Shown: positions 42,526 to 50,181 of the stretch, piece after piece
Position numbering within the stretch: the first letter of the stretch is position 1
Layout of the letters: each line of letters starts with the position of its first letter
Assembly: GCA_944388175.1 (NCBI GenBank)
Contig: CALXHR010000002.1
Span: forward strand, 124,001 to 188,000
Reading direction: 5' to 3'
Source: an uncultured Gemmiger sp.
GTDB taxonomy: Bacteria > Bacillota > Clostridia > Oscillospirales > Ruminococcaceae
DNA: 64,000 bases
Program-made: the position numbers and the translations under genes
The notes under the pieces: generated by a model
Database searches by the model: none
The model's input: only the letters and a program-made list of their open reading frames with translations
Told to the model about the DNA's origin: nothing

Positions 42526-43296
42526 TCAGCCGCGCCGGGCCAGGCCCAGGTCGGCCAGGATATCGGTGCGGGCGTCCAGCGCCATGGCGGCGATGCGCCG
42601 GATGCGCTGGGCCGTCATGTAGGGCGTCTGCCCGCTGATGGAAAACGCGCTGTCGGCACGGCCGTCCGCGCCGGGGATCGCCACCGCCACGCAGCGCACG
42701 CCGAGTTCGTTTTCCTCATCGTCGATGGCATAGCCGTTGGCGCGCACTTCGTCCAGCTGGGCGCACAGGCTGGCAAAATCGGTGACCGTGCGGCCTGTGA
42801 GTTTCTGCGGGCGGCTGTGGCCCCAGACTTCCTCCACCTCCTGCGGCGGCAGCGTCGCCAAAATTGCCTTGCCGACGCCGGTGCAGTACAGCGGGCTGCG
42901 CAGCCCCACCCGGCTGGACATGCGCATGGGGCCGTTTTCCGCTTTATAGAGGTAGACGATATCCTGCCCGTCGCGGATGACCAGATGCACGGCTTCGCCG
43001 GTGCGCTGGGCCAGCCGCTCCAGATGGGCTTTGGCCACGCCCATGATATCCATGCGGTTGACAATGCCGCTGGAAAGTTCAAACATTTTCAGCGTCAGGC
43101 GGTAGCGGTCCCCCGCTTCGTCCTGCGCCACATACCCCAGCGCCGCCAGGCTGGCCAGCAGCCGGTGCACCGTGCTTTTGGCCAGCCCGGTGCCCTGCGC
43201 CAGCCGCTGCAGCGTAGCGCCCTGCGGGTGGGCGGCCAGCTGTTCAATCAGGGCAAAGGTGCGCTCCACGCTTTGCACGCCGGTTTTTTCCGCCAC
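42526..43296 (-). CDS. IclR family transcriptional regulator (KdgR-like)
   Basis: The 256-residue regulator has an N-terminal winged helix (SVERTFALIEQLAAHPQGATL, GLAKSTVHRLLASLAALGYV) and a C-terminal IclR ligand domain (YCTGVGKAILATLPPQEVEE, GYAIDDEENELGVRCVAVAI). I place the start at GTG 43296, 7 bases after GGAGG; an ATG further upstream has no site. It faces the KDPG aldolase and KDG kinase genes, so a KdgR-type repressor sensing 2-keto-3-deoxygluconate or its phosphate is likely. A palindrome lies just downstream of its own promoter. Confidence 0.88.
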   Translation of the reverse strand: MAEKTGVQSVERTFALIEQLAAHPQGATLQRLAQGTGLAKSTVHRLLASLAALGYVAQDEAGDRYRLTLKMFELSSGIVNRMDIMGVAKAHLERLAQRTGEAVHLVIRDGQDIVYLYKAENGPMRMSSRVGLRSPLYCTGVGKAILATLPPQEVEEVWGHSRPQKLTGRTVTDFASLCAQLDEVRANGYAIDDEENELGVRCVAVAIPGADGRADSAFSISGQTPYMTAQRIRRIAAMALDARTDILADLGLARRG

Positions 43297-43363
43297 AAGA
43301 CCACCTCCGCCAAAAATTAACAAATTATTCACACTTCCGCGATAGCCAACTCGCCGCCGCCTG

Positions 43364-43380
43364 GTTCCACATTATGGAAC
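43364..43380. promoter_or_regulatory. Candidate IclR-type operator
   Basis: GTTCCA-CATTA-TGGAAC is a perfect 17-base dyad. IclR-family sites are commonly of the TGGAA/TTCCA type. It sits next to the -10 of the iclR-type gene (43382-43387, minus strand), so autorepression is the simplest reading. Confidence 0.45.
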
Positions 43381-43381
43381 G

Positions 43382-43410
43382 ATTATAGCAGGGTTCGCGC
43401 GTTTTGGCAA
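43382..43410 (-). promoter_or_regulatory. Promoter of the IclR-type regulator
   Basis: On the minus strand: TTGCCA, 17-base spacer, TATAAT. Confidence 0.6.
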
Positions 43411-43484
43411 CCCCTATGCCGGATGGCGGAACCCCCGACATTTGCCACAAAAAACAGGCGGCTTGCGCTGTATATTTTGCCCGA

Positions 43485-43513
43485 TTGACGCATACCGCGC
43501 CGCCGGGTATAAT
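43485..43513 (+). promoter_or_regulatory. Promoter of the KDPG aldolase/KDG kinase operon
   Basis: TTGACG, 17-base spacer, TATAAT: close to full consensus. Confidence 0.75.
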
Positions 43514-43588
43514 TATAGTAAACAAGTGCGCGGGTAAGCGCCGGGCCCACGGCGCCGCCGCGCACACTATGAGTGAAGGAGAATTGCT

Positions 43589-44551
43589 ATGAATCCTGTT
43601 GTACAGCGCGTATACGAGATCGGCATCATCCCGGTCATTGCCTTCAACAGCGTGGACGAAGCGCTGCCCCTGTGCAAAGCCCTGATGGCCGGCGGCCTGC
43701 CGGCGGCGGAAGTCACTTTCCGCACGGCCTGCGCCGAGGACTGCATCAAAAAAATCCACGACGAACTGCCCGACATGCTGCTGGGCGCCGGCACGGTGCT
43801 GACCACCGACCAGGCCGACCGCGCGATGGCCGCGGGCGCTTCGTTCATCGTCTCGCCGGGCTTTGACCCCAACGTCACCAAGCACGTCATCGATAAAGGC
43901 GGCATCATGATGCCCGGCACCTGCTCGCCCGGCGAGATGCAGCAGGCCATGAACCTGGGCTGCGAAGCGATCAAGTTCTTCCCGGCCGAAGCTAACGGCG
44001 GCGTGGCGATGCTGAAAAACATCGGCGGCGCGCTCAAGACCGCCAAGTGGATGTGCACCGGCGGCATCAACGCCAAGAACGTCAACGACTACCTGGCCTA
44101 CCCGCAGATTTTTGCCGTTGGCGGCACCTGGATGTGCAAGAGCGACAAGATCAAGGCCGGCGCGTGGGATGAGATCACCGCCATGTGCCGCGAAGCCGTC
44201 GACACGATGCTGGGCTTGGAACTGGGGCACATCGGCATCAACTGCGCCGACGAGACCGAAGCCGCCAAGACTGCCGAGACGCTGGGCACCCTGCTGAGCA
44301 TGGCCGTCAAGCCCGGCAACAGCAGCATCTTTGTGGGCAAGAAAGAATTTGAGATCATGAAGAAGCCGGGCCGCGGCACCCATGGCCACATTGCGATCCT
44401 GACCAACAACGTCGACCGCGCCATCTACCACCTGGGCCTGCGCGGCGTCAAGTTCGATATGGACAGCAAGAACGTCAAGGACGGCAAGACCATCGCCATC
44501 TACCTGGCGGACGAAGTCGCCGGCTTTGCCATCCATCTGGTGCAGCGCTAA
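43589..44551 (+). CDS. 2-dehydro-3-deoxyphosphogluconate aldolase fused to a VOC-like domain
   Basis: The 320-residue product. Residues 1-205 are a KDPG/KHG aldolase: PVIAFNSVDEALPLCKALMAGG, AEVTFRT with the catalytic Glu, LGAGTVLT, and IKFFPAEANGG with the Schiff-base Lys. Residues about 208-320 form a separate domain with ELGHIGINCADETEAAKTAETL, THGHIAILTNNVDRAIYHL and FAIHLVQR, resembling a vicinal-oxygen-chelate (glyoxalase) fold. It splits KDPG to pyruvate and glyceraldehyde-3-phosphate; the VOC half may aid binding or regulation. ATG at 43589 follows GAAGGAGAA. Confidence 0.92.
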   Translation: MNPVVQRVYEIGIIPVIAFNSVDEALPLCKALMAGGLPAAEVTFRTACAEDCIKKIHDELPDMLLGAGTVLTTDQADRAMAAGASFIVSPGFDPNVTKHVIDKGGIMMPGTCSPGEMQQAMNLGCEAIKFFPAEANGGVAMLKNIGGALKTAKWMCTGGINAKNVNDYLAYPQIFAVGGTWMCKSDKIKAGAWDEITAMCREAVDTMLGLELGHIGINCADETEAAKTAETLGTLLSMAVKPGNSSIFVGKKEFEIMKKPGRGTHGHIAILTNNVDRAIYHLGLRGVKFDMDSKNVKDGKTIAIYLADEVAGFAIHLVQR

Positions 44552-44606
44552 GCGCGCCGTTCCCCCGTGTTTTTATTAAAATAACAAGATAAAAGGAGTT
44601 TCCCCC

Positions 44607-45632
44607 ATGAAAGTCGTTACCTTTGGCGAGTTGATGGTCCGTCTGCAGCCCTACAACTATGAGCGTTTCGTCCAGGCTTCCACGCTGGAGTTCACCTTCG
44701 GCGGCGGCGAAGCCAACGTGGCCGTCTCGCTGGCGAACTACGGCCTGGACGCCGCCTTCGTCACCAAGCTGCCCGCCCATGCCATCGGCCAGTCCGCCGT
44801 CAACAGCCTGCGCCGCTACGGCGTCGACACCAGCATGATCGTCCGCGGCGGCGACCGTGTGGGCATCTACTACAACGAGAAGGGCGCTTCCCAGCGCGGT
44901 TCGGTCTGCATCTATGACCGCGCCCACTCCGCCATCCAGGAAGCTTCCACGGCGGATTTTGACTGGGATGCCATCTTCGAGGGCGTCGACTGGTTCCACT
45001 TCACCGGCATCACCCCGGCGCTGGGCCCCAACGTCGTTGAGATCTGCCGCGAAGCCTGCAAGGCCGCCAAGGCCCACGGCGTCAAGATCAGCTGCGATTT
45101 GAACTACCGCGGCAAGCTGTGGACCCGTGAGCAGGCCCGCGCCGCCATGACCGACCTGTGCCAGTACGTCGACGTCTGCATCTCCAACGAGGAGGACGCC
45201 AAGGACGTGTTCGGCATTGAAGCCGAAGCCACCGACATCTACGCCGGCGAGATCAACCGCGAGGGCTACAAGAGCGTGGCCAAGCAGCTGGCCGACAAGT
45301 TCGGCTTTGAGATGGTGGCCATCACCCTGCGCGAGAGCCACTCTGCCTTTGACAACGGCTGGAGCGCCATGCTCTACAACGTGGCCACCGGCGAGTATGC
45401 GTTCAGCAAGAAGTATGACCTGCACATCATCGACCGCGTCGGCGGCGGCGACAGCTTCGGCGGCGGCCTGATCTACTCGCTGCTGACCGGCAAGAACACC
45501 CAGGATGCCGTCGAGTTCGCAGTGGCGGCTTCGGCGCTCAAGCATTCCATCGAGGGCGACTACAACATGGTCACCGTTTCCGAGGTCGAGAAGCTGGCCG
45601 GCGGCGACGGTTCCGGCCGTATCCAGCGCTGA
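44607..45632 (+). CDS. kdgK: 2-dehydro-3-deoxygluconokinase (PfkB family)
   Basis: The 341-residue PfkB sugar kinase matches KDG kinase: VTFGELMVRLQP at the start, GGGEANVAVSLANYGLDAAFVTKL, SCDLNYRGKLW, and the catalytic DRVGGGDSFGGGL. It phosphorylates KDG to KDPG for the upstream aldolase. ATG at 44607 follows AAAAGGAG, 55 bases after the aldolase. Codon use is strongly biased, suggesting high expression. The assignment to KDG rather than another sugar rests on the aldolase and IclR neighbours. Confidence 0.88.
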   Translation: MKVVTFGELMVRLQPYNYERFVQASTLEFTFGGGEANVAVSLANYGLDAAFVTKLPAHAIGQSAVNSLRRYGVDTSMIVRGGDRVGIYYNEKGASQRGSVCIYDRAHSAIQEASTADFDWDAIFEGVDWFHFTGITPALGPNVVEICREACKAAKAHGVKISCDLNYRGKLWTREQARAAMTDLCQYVDVCISNEEDAKDVFGIEAEATDIYAGEINREGYKSVAKQLADKFGFEMVAITLRESHSAFDNGWSAMLYNVATGEYAFSKKYDLHIIDRVGGGDSFGGGLIYSLLTGKNTQDAVEFAVAASALKHSIEGDYNMVTVSEVEKLAGGDGSGRIQR

Positions 45633-45650
45633 GTATACCCTGCTCTTTGC

Positions 45651-45680
45651 AAAGGACCCGCCTTGCGGCGGGCCCTTTTT
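45651..45680 (+). terminator. Terminator after kdgK
   Basis: AAAGGACCCGCC / GGCGGGCCCTTTTT hairpin with a TTGC loop. Confidence 0.75.
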
Positions 45681-45704
45681 GTATGCCCGTTTCGGCGCGC
45701 CGCG

Positions 45705-45733
45705 TTGACCGCCTGTGCCCGCTGTGCTATACT
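45705..45733 (+). promoter_or_regulatory. bioY promoter
   Basis: TTGACC, 17-base spacer, TATACT. Confidence 0.7.
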
Positions 45734-45775
45734 GGGGGCAGTTTCCGGCCCTGTGCCGCAAAGGAGGATTCCGCC

Positions 45776-46324
45776 ATGCCGTCCGCTTCGTCTGCCCGCG
45801 TGCGCCGCCTGGTGCAGTGCGCGCTGTTTGCCGCCCTGGCCGCCGTCTGCAGCCAGATCGCGCTGCCCATGCCGTGGGGTGTGCCCGTCAACCTGGCGCT
45901 GTTCGCCGTCTGCCTGGCCGGCAGCCTGCTGGGCCCGGTGTGGGGCGCGGCGGCGGTAGCCGTCTACCTAGCGCTGGCCGCCGCCGGCGTGCCGGTACTG
46001 GCGGGGTTCCAGGGCGGGCTGGCCGCCCTTTTGGGGCGCACCGGCGGCTACGCGGTGGGGTATCTGCCCGCCGCGCTGCTGGTCGGCGCGTTGACCCGCC
46101 AGCCCCGCCGCCGGTTTGGGCCGCTGTGCGCCGCCATGGCCGCCGGCTGTGCCGCCTGCTATGCCTTGGGCACCGTATGGTTTTTGCTGTTGACCCACAC
46201 CCCGCTGTGGACCGCGCTGGGGCTGTGCGTGCTGCCCTACCTGCCCGGCGACGCCGTCAAAATCACACTGGCCGCGCTGCTGACCGTCCAGCTGGACCGC
46301 CGCCTGCCCCGCGGGCTGCTGTGA
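45776..46324 (+). CDS. bioY: BioY family biotin transporter (ECF S component)
   Basis: Membrane S component of an energy-coupling-factor importer, 182 residues, about six segments. Family features: QIALPMPWGVPVNLALFAVCLAG at the first two helices and GRTGGYAVGYLPAALLVG, the usual biotin-pocket segment, then LPYLPGDAVKITLAALL. The ECF ATPase module is not in this window. ATG at 45776 follows AAAGGAGG. Promoter directly upstream; I saw no BirA-type operator. Confidence 0.9.
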   Translation: MPSASSARVRRLVQCALFAALAAVCSQIALPMPWGVPVNLALFAVCLAGSLLGPVWGAAAVAVYLALAAAGVPVLAGFQGGLAALLGRTGGYAVGYLPAALLVGALTRQPRRRFGPLCAAMAAGCAACYALGTVWFLLLTHTPLWTALGLCVLPYLPGDAVKITLAALLTVQLDRRLPRGLL

Positions 46325-46393
46325 CGGCGGGGTTTGCGCCCGCCTGCCAAACATGGTATACTGTGACAAACGACGCCCAAGGAGGTTTTTGCG

Positions 46394-46867
46394 ATGAAAT
46401 GGCTTGCCGTGGACTACGGCGACGCCCGCACCGGCCTGGCCGCCTGTGACGCGTCGGAGACCGTCACCGCCCCCATCACGCCGCAGATCGAAGAAAAGGG
46501 CATGAACAAAGCCGCCGCAGCGGCCGCCGCAGCCGCCGCCCAGCGCGGCGCCGAAGGGCTGGTGTGCGGCCTGCCCCGCAACATGGACGGCAGCGAGGGC
46601 GCGCGCGCCGCCAAAAGCCGCCGCTTTGCCCAGCGCCTGGCCGACGCCGCCGGACTGCCCGTGGTGCTGTGGGATGAACGCCGCACCACCGTCTCGGCCG
46701 CCGCCATCCTGGCCGGCAACGACACCTTTGGCGCCAAACGCAAAGAGCGGCTGGACTCCGTCTCGGCCGCCGTCATTCTGGAAAGTTTTTTGCACTGGCG
46801 CAGCCTGCACCCCGGCGAGACGCCGCCCGACCGCGTACTGCCCCAGCCCCGAACCGACGAACCGTAA
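46394..46867 (+). CDS. ruvX: RuvX/YqgF family Holliday junction resolvase homologue
   Basis: The 157-residue RNase-H-fold protein is implicated in pre-16S rRNA processing and junction resolution. WLAVDYGDARTGLA carries the first catalytic Asp; VCGLPRNMDGSEG and DERRTT are next; LDSVSAAVILESFL carries the last Asp. An Ala-rich stretch (about 38-50) replaces the usual second helix sequence. ATG at 46394 follows CAAGGAGG. ATGGTATACT is the -10 region. uppS follows by 11 bases. Confidence 0.92.
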   Translation: MKWLAVDYGDARTGLAACDASETVTAPITPQIEEKGMNKAAAAAAAAAAQRGAEGLVCGLPRNMDGSEGARAAKSRRFAQRLADAAGLPVVLWDERRTTVSAAAILAGNDTFGAKRKERLDSVSAAVILESFLHWRSLHPGETPPDRVLPQPRTDEP

Positions 46868-46878
46868 AGGAGCCTGCC

Positions 46879-47604
46879 ATGCCTGCTGAAACGTTGTCCC
46901 GCATCCCGACCCACGCCGCCATCATCGTGGACGGCAACCGCCGCTGGGCCCGCCAGCGCATGATGCCCGCCAGCTTTGGCCACAAAGCCGGGTTTGACCG
47001 CCTGAAAGAGATCACCCGCTATGCCGTGGGCGACCGCGGCGTCCATGTGCTCTCGCTGTATGTGTTTTCTACCGAGAATTTTGCCCGCGACGCCAAGGAA
47101 GTGGGCTACCTGATGGACCTGTTTGCCAACAACTTCCGCACCATTGCCGACGAGATGAACGAGCGCGGCTGCCAGGTGCTGTTCAGCGGCCGGCGCGACG
47201 GGCTGCAAAAGCGCGTGCTGGACGCCATGGACTACATGATGGACCTGACGAAAGACAACACCAAGGGCATCGTGAACTTTTGCCTGAACTACGGCAGCCA
47301 CGCCGAGCTGACCGACGCCGTGCGCGGCATCGCCCGCGAAGTGGAAGCCGGCGCGCTGCGGCCCAACGACATCGACGAAGCGACGATTGAACGGCACCTC
47401 TACCGCCAGCTGCCGCCGGTGGACCTGATGATCCGCACCAGCGGCGAGGAACGGCTCTCGAACTTTTTGCTGTGGCAGTGCGCCTACGCCGAATTTTATT
47501 TTACGCCGGTGCTCTTCCCCGATTTTACCAAAGAATGCTTTGACGAAGCCCTGGCCGAATATGCCCGCCGTGACCGGCGTATGGGTGGTAACACCAAAAA
47601 ATAA
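46879..47604 (+). CDS. uppS: Isoprenyl transferase (undecaprenyl diphosphate synthase)
   Basis: Makes the C55 lipid carrier for peptidoglycan and other envelope polymers; 241 residues. The catalytic segment reads IIVDGNRRWARQR where most bacterial enzymes have MDGNGRWA, so Gly29 (E. coli numbering) is Arg here, as in many long-chain cis-prenyltransferases. Other motifs are standard: LSLYVFSTENF, NFCLNYGSHAELTDA and LMIRTSGEERLSNFLLWQ. ATG at 46879 follows AAAGGAG, downstream of ruvX. Confidence 0.93.
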   Translation: MPAETLSRIPTHAAIIVDGNRRWARQRMMPASFGHKAGFDRLKEITRYAVGDRGVHVLSLYVFSTENFARDAKEVGYLMDLFANNFRTIADEMNERGCQVLFSGRRDGLQKRVLDAMDYMMDLTKDNTKGIVNFCLNYGSHAELTDAVRGIAREVEAGALRPNDIDEATIERHLYRQLPPVDLMIRTSGEERLSNFLLWQCAYAEFYFTPVLFPDFTKECFDEALAEYARRDRRMGGNTKK

Positions 47605-47623
47605 CAGCATTTTACCCAAAAAT

Positions 47624-47667
47624 CCCCCGGGAACTTTGGCGGTCCTGCCAAGCGTTCCCGGGGGTTT
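47624..47667. terminator. Terminator between uppS and the cyclophilin gene
   Basis: CCCCCGGGAAC / GTTCCCGGGGG hairpin with an inner TTGGC-type stem, between convergent genes. Confidence 0.75.
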
Positions 47668-47695
47668 GTTTCATATACTACAGTAAGGCGGGCGT

Positions 47696-48532
47696 TCAGC
47701 CCACGGCTTCCTCTGTGCCCTCTGTGCTTTCTGTGCTCTCTGTGTCGCCGCCGGCGTCGTCCTCCGGCGCAGCCTGGGCGGCCAGTTCCTCGGCCGAGGG
47801 GCCGGGGTAGTTGGCGATGGTCACCTGCTCAATGGTGATGGCGGCGTCCTCGGCCGGGCGCCAGGTGTCCGTCCCGTCCTCGTTCTCCACGGTCTCGACG
47901 CAAGCCATGGCGTCCACGACGTCCATGCCGGCGTAGACCTGACCGAACACAGTGTCGGTGTTGTCGAGGTAGGGCAGCCCGCCAGCTGCGGCGTAGGCGT
48001 CGATCTGCGCTTCGCTGTAGCCGTTTTGGGCCAGCTGTTCCTGCTGGGCGTCGTCGACGCTGCCGGGCAGCGCCGCCACAAAGTAGAACTGGCTGTTGCC
48101 GCCCGTGGCCTCGCCCCCGGTGGCAAACGCCGCGCACAGCGCCCCGGCATAGTGGCGCAGCCCGGCGTCGGCTTCCAGCGGGTAGGGGTTGTTGCTCCAG
48201 ATCGTGGAACCGCCGGTGCCGGTACCGGTCGCGTCGCCGCCCTGCACGGCAAAACCGTACTGGCTGCGCCAGATCGTCGTGTTATCGTAATACCCGGTGC
48301 GCGCCAGGCCCACAAAGTTGTATACAGCCATCGGCGCGGCGTCGGGGTAGAGCACGGCGCGCACCTCGCCCAAATTGGTGGTGAAAATGGCGATCAGGTC
48401 GCCGTCCGCCGGGGTCTGGAACTGCCGTTCCGTACTTTCGACGGCGGCGCGCTCCGGCGGTGTTTTGCCGCCGCTGCAGCCGCACAGCAGTGCCAGGCAC
48501 AGCGCCAGCGCCGCACAGACGGTTTTTTTCAT
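47696..48532 (-). CDS. Cyclophilin-type peptidyl-prolyl isomerase lipoprotein
   Basis: Surface lipoprotein of 278 residues with lipobox ALLCGC (Cys about 19). The cyclophilin domain (about 40-245) shows FTTNLGEVRAVLYPDAAPMAVYNF, GFAVQGGDATGTGTGG with the usual Gly-Gly-Asp turn, GGNSQFYFVAA and VFGQVYAGMDVVDAM. The C-terminal tail is acidic and Ser/Thr/Glu-rich. The expected catalytic Arg segment reads IWRSQYGFAVQGG. Role: folding of exported proteins, inferred from family. The start at 48532 follows AAGGGGGG. Confidence 0.92.
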   Translation of the reverse strand: MKKTVCAALALCLALLCGCSGGKTPPERAAVESTERQFQTPADGDLIAIFTTNLGEVRAVLYPDAAPMAVYNFVGLARTGYYDNTTIWRSQYGFAVQGGDATGTGTGGSTIWSNNPYPLEADAGLRHYAGALCAAFATGGEATGGNSQFYFVAALPGSVDDAQQEQLAQNGYSEAQIDAYAAAGGLPYLDNTDTVFGQVYAGMDVVDAMACVETVENEDGTDTWRPAEDAAITIEQVTIANYPGPSAEELAAQAAPEDDAGGDTESTESTEGTEEAVG

Positions 48533-48569
48533 GGGCAGCCCCCCTTGCCAAAAATCCTGAATCAGGTAT

Positions 48570-48598
48570 AGTATACCATATTTTACGCGCCGTGAACA
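48570..48598 (-). promoter_or_regulatory. Promoter of the cyclophilin gene
   Basis: On the minus strand: TGTTCA, 17-base spacer, TATACT within ATGGTATACT. Confidence 0.5.
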
Positions 48599-48601
48599 CC
48601 C

Positions 48602-48630
48602 TTGACGGATAGGAAAAAAAAAGGTACACT
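48602..48630 (+). promoter_or_regulatory. Promoter of the DUF1292 gene
   Basis: TTGACG, 17-base spacer, TACACT. Confidence 0.6.
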
Positions 48631-48665
48631 AAAGGCAACGAAAACCCCACACAGGAGGAACGATC

Positions 48666-48992
48666 ATGTCTGACGAACTGAGCCCCGAAATGCTGGAAGA
48701 AGCCACGCCTGATCTTCTGACCCTGGAGGATGAGGACGGGCAGGAGGTCACCTTTGAGGTGATCGACGCGACCGAAGTCAACGGTACGCGCTATCTGGCC
48801 GTGATCCCCTATCAGGAGGACCCCGACAGCCTGCAGGAAGACGCCGAGTTGATCCTGATGCGCATCGGCACCGACGACGAAGGCGAGTATATGGACATTG
48901 TGGACGACGACGAGGAACTGTTGACCGTCGGCAAGGTGTTTGAGGAACGCCTGCGCGCGATGTACGACATCGACGATTCGGAGCTGGAATAA
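48666..48992 (+). CDS. DUF1292 domain protein
   Basis: Acidic 108-residue protein of the family often found beside ruvX in Firmicutes. Core: DLLTLEDEDGQEVTFEVID, YLAVIPYQE, ILMRIGTDDEGEYMDIVDDDEE. No catalytic residues are evident; the function is unknown. ATG at 48666 follows CAGGAGG. Here it is separated from ruvX-uppS by the divergent cyclophilin gene. Confidence 0.88.
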   Translation: MSDELSPEMLEEATPDLLTLEDEDGQEVTFEVIDATEVNGTRYLAVIPYQEDPDSLQEDAELILMRIGTDDEGEYMDIVDDDEELLTVGKVFEERLRAMYDIDDSELE

Positions 48993-49034
48993 CATCGGTA
49001 CCCACCCCTGCGCGGTGCGATTTGTTGCAGCCTG

Positions 49035-49236
49035 TTATAGAATCCTACTAATCAAATCTTGGGAGCCCGCGTCGGGCGCCGGACCGCAGACCTCCCGCTT
49101 TGGCGGACGAAGGGAGCGCGAACGCATCCGCAGGGCACCCACCTGCCATACAGGTAGGTTTTGATTGGCTGCAGACGGCCACGCGGGGTTTTTATAAAAA
49201 TACACCCGGACGGGAAAGTCCCTGTCCGGGTTTTTG
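49035..49236 (+). ncRNA. Structured RNA gene, possibly 6S RNA, with terminator
   Basis: A -10-like TATAGA (49036-49041) is followed by AATCAAATC at 49050, which pairs with TTTGATT at 49160-49166, enclosing about 100 bases with internal stems. Near the 3' side is GGCACCCACCTGCCATACAG followed by GTAGG, a hairpin like the CACC...GGT stem-loop close to the 3' end of 6S RNAs. An intrinsic terminator lies at 49204-49235. Length to the terminator is about 190 bases, right for 6S. Against this, no covariance search could be run, and a riboswitch of the next gene is an alternative. Confidence 0.5.
49204..49235 (+). terminator. Terminator of the structured RNA
   Basis: ACCCGGAC / GTCCGGGT hairpin followed by TTTTT, 28 bases before the next start codon. 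Confidence 0.75.
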
Positions 49237-49262
49237 GGTGTGTGAGAAAGGAGGGCCGGCCG

Positions 49263-50033
49263 ATGGCAGGGCGCATTGCCGTGGGGGAAAAGCTCCCCTA
49301 CTTTTTGTACGACACGCCGTACAGCGCGCAGAACCGCCTGCGCGACCTGCTGGCCGCCAAAAGCCCGCTGGTGCTGTTGTTCATGGCCAACTTCGGCCAC
49401 CCCATCACGCGCACCTTTGCCAACCGCTACGCCGAGACCTACGGCGCGCTGCGCGACGGCGCGCTGGCGCTGGTTGTGCGCTCGCGCGCGGACAAACTCG
49501 CGCGCAGCATCGGCCCCGACACGCTGCCCTACCCGCTGATGTGCGACGCCGACGGCGTACTGTACGACTACCTGGACATTCCGCAGAGTTCCAGCCCGCT
49601 GATGACCTACTCGCTGGAAGCGTGGCGCATTTTGCGCGACGCCAAAAAGCAGGGCTACCGCGCCGCCAAAGGCGCGTCCTACCAGCTGCCGCTGACGCTG
49701 ATTTTGGACCGCGACGGCACGGTGCTGTTCTGCCACTACGGCGCCAGCCTGACCGACGTGCCGGAGGACTGCGCTTCCATCCAGAGCCTGCTGGAAGAAC
49801 TGGACCTGACGCCCGACGTGCCGGAACGCGCGCGGGAAGCGCTGCGCCAGGCTTTTGCCGAAACTGCGCCCGGACGCGGTGCAAAGCCGCCCCGCACCCG
49901 CCGCGAGGTCGTGCTGGACCGCGATCCTTCCGGTGAGTTTCTGCCGCCGGAGGTCATCCGGGAATATGGCGCGCCGGACCTGGCCGAGACTTCGGTCATC
50001 GACCTGTTCGACGACCCGTACGAGGACGACTGA
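49263..50033 (+). CDS. Peroxiredoxin/AhpC-TSA-like protein without peroxidatic Cys
   Basis: The 256-residue product has thioredoxin-fold features: VGEKLPYFLYDTP, then VLLFMANFGHPITRTFANRY where peroxiredoxins carry the peroxidatic Cys, and PLTLILDRDGTVLFCHYGAS typical of AhpC/TSA proteins. At the Cys position the sequence is GHPITR, so normal peroxidase activity is not expected; remaining Cys residues lie elsewhere (PLMCDADG, LFCHYG). A Pro/Arg-rich tail follows. ATG at 49263 follows AAGGAGGG. Read directly after the RNA terminator. Confidence 0.75.
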   Translation: MAGRIAVGEKLPYFLYDTPYSAQNRLRDLLAAKSPLVLLFMANFGHPITRTFANRYAETYGALRDGALALVVRSRADKLARSIGPDTLPYPLMCDADGVLYDYLDIPQSSSPLMTYSLEAWRILRDAKKQGYRAAKGASYQLPLTLILDRDGTVLFCHYGASLTDVPEDCASIQSLLEELDLTPDVPERAREALRQAFAETAPGRGAKPPRTRREVVLDRDPSGEFLPPEVIREYGAPDLAETSVIDLFDDPYEDD

Positions 50034-50050
50034 CCTCCCCCATACAGCAA

Positions 50051-50089
50051 CGCCCCCTGCCTTGGCCGGTTCCCCGGCGGCAGGGGGCG
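50051..50089 (+). terminator. Terminator after the peroxiredoxin-like gene
   Basis: CGCCCCCTGCC / GGCAGGGGGCG hairpin. The roughly 90 bases after it, up to 50181, hold nothing I recognise. Confidence 0.65.
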
Positions 50090-50181
50090 ATTTGTCTGGG
50101 TGTAGAGTTCTCCGTGCGGGGGCTCAGGCTATGGGGCGGAACGCCTGTGCGCCCGGCCCAAGTAAAATCCCTGCGCGGAGC

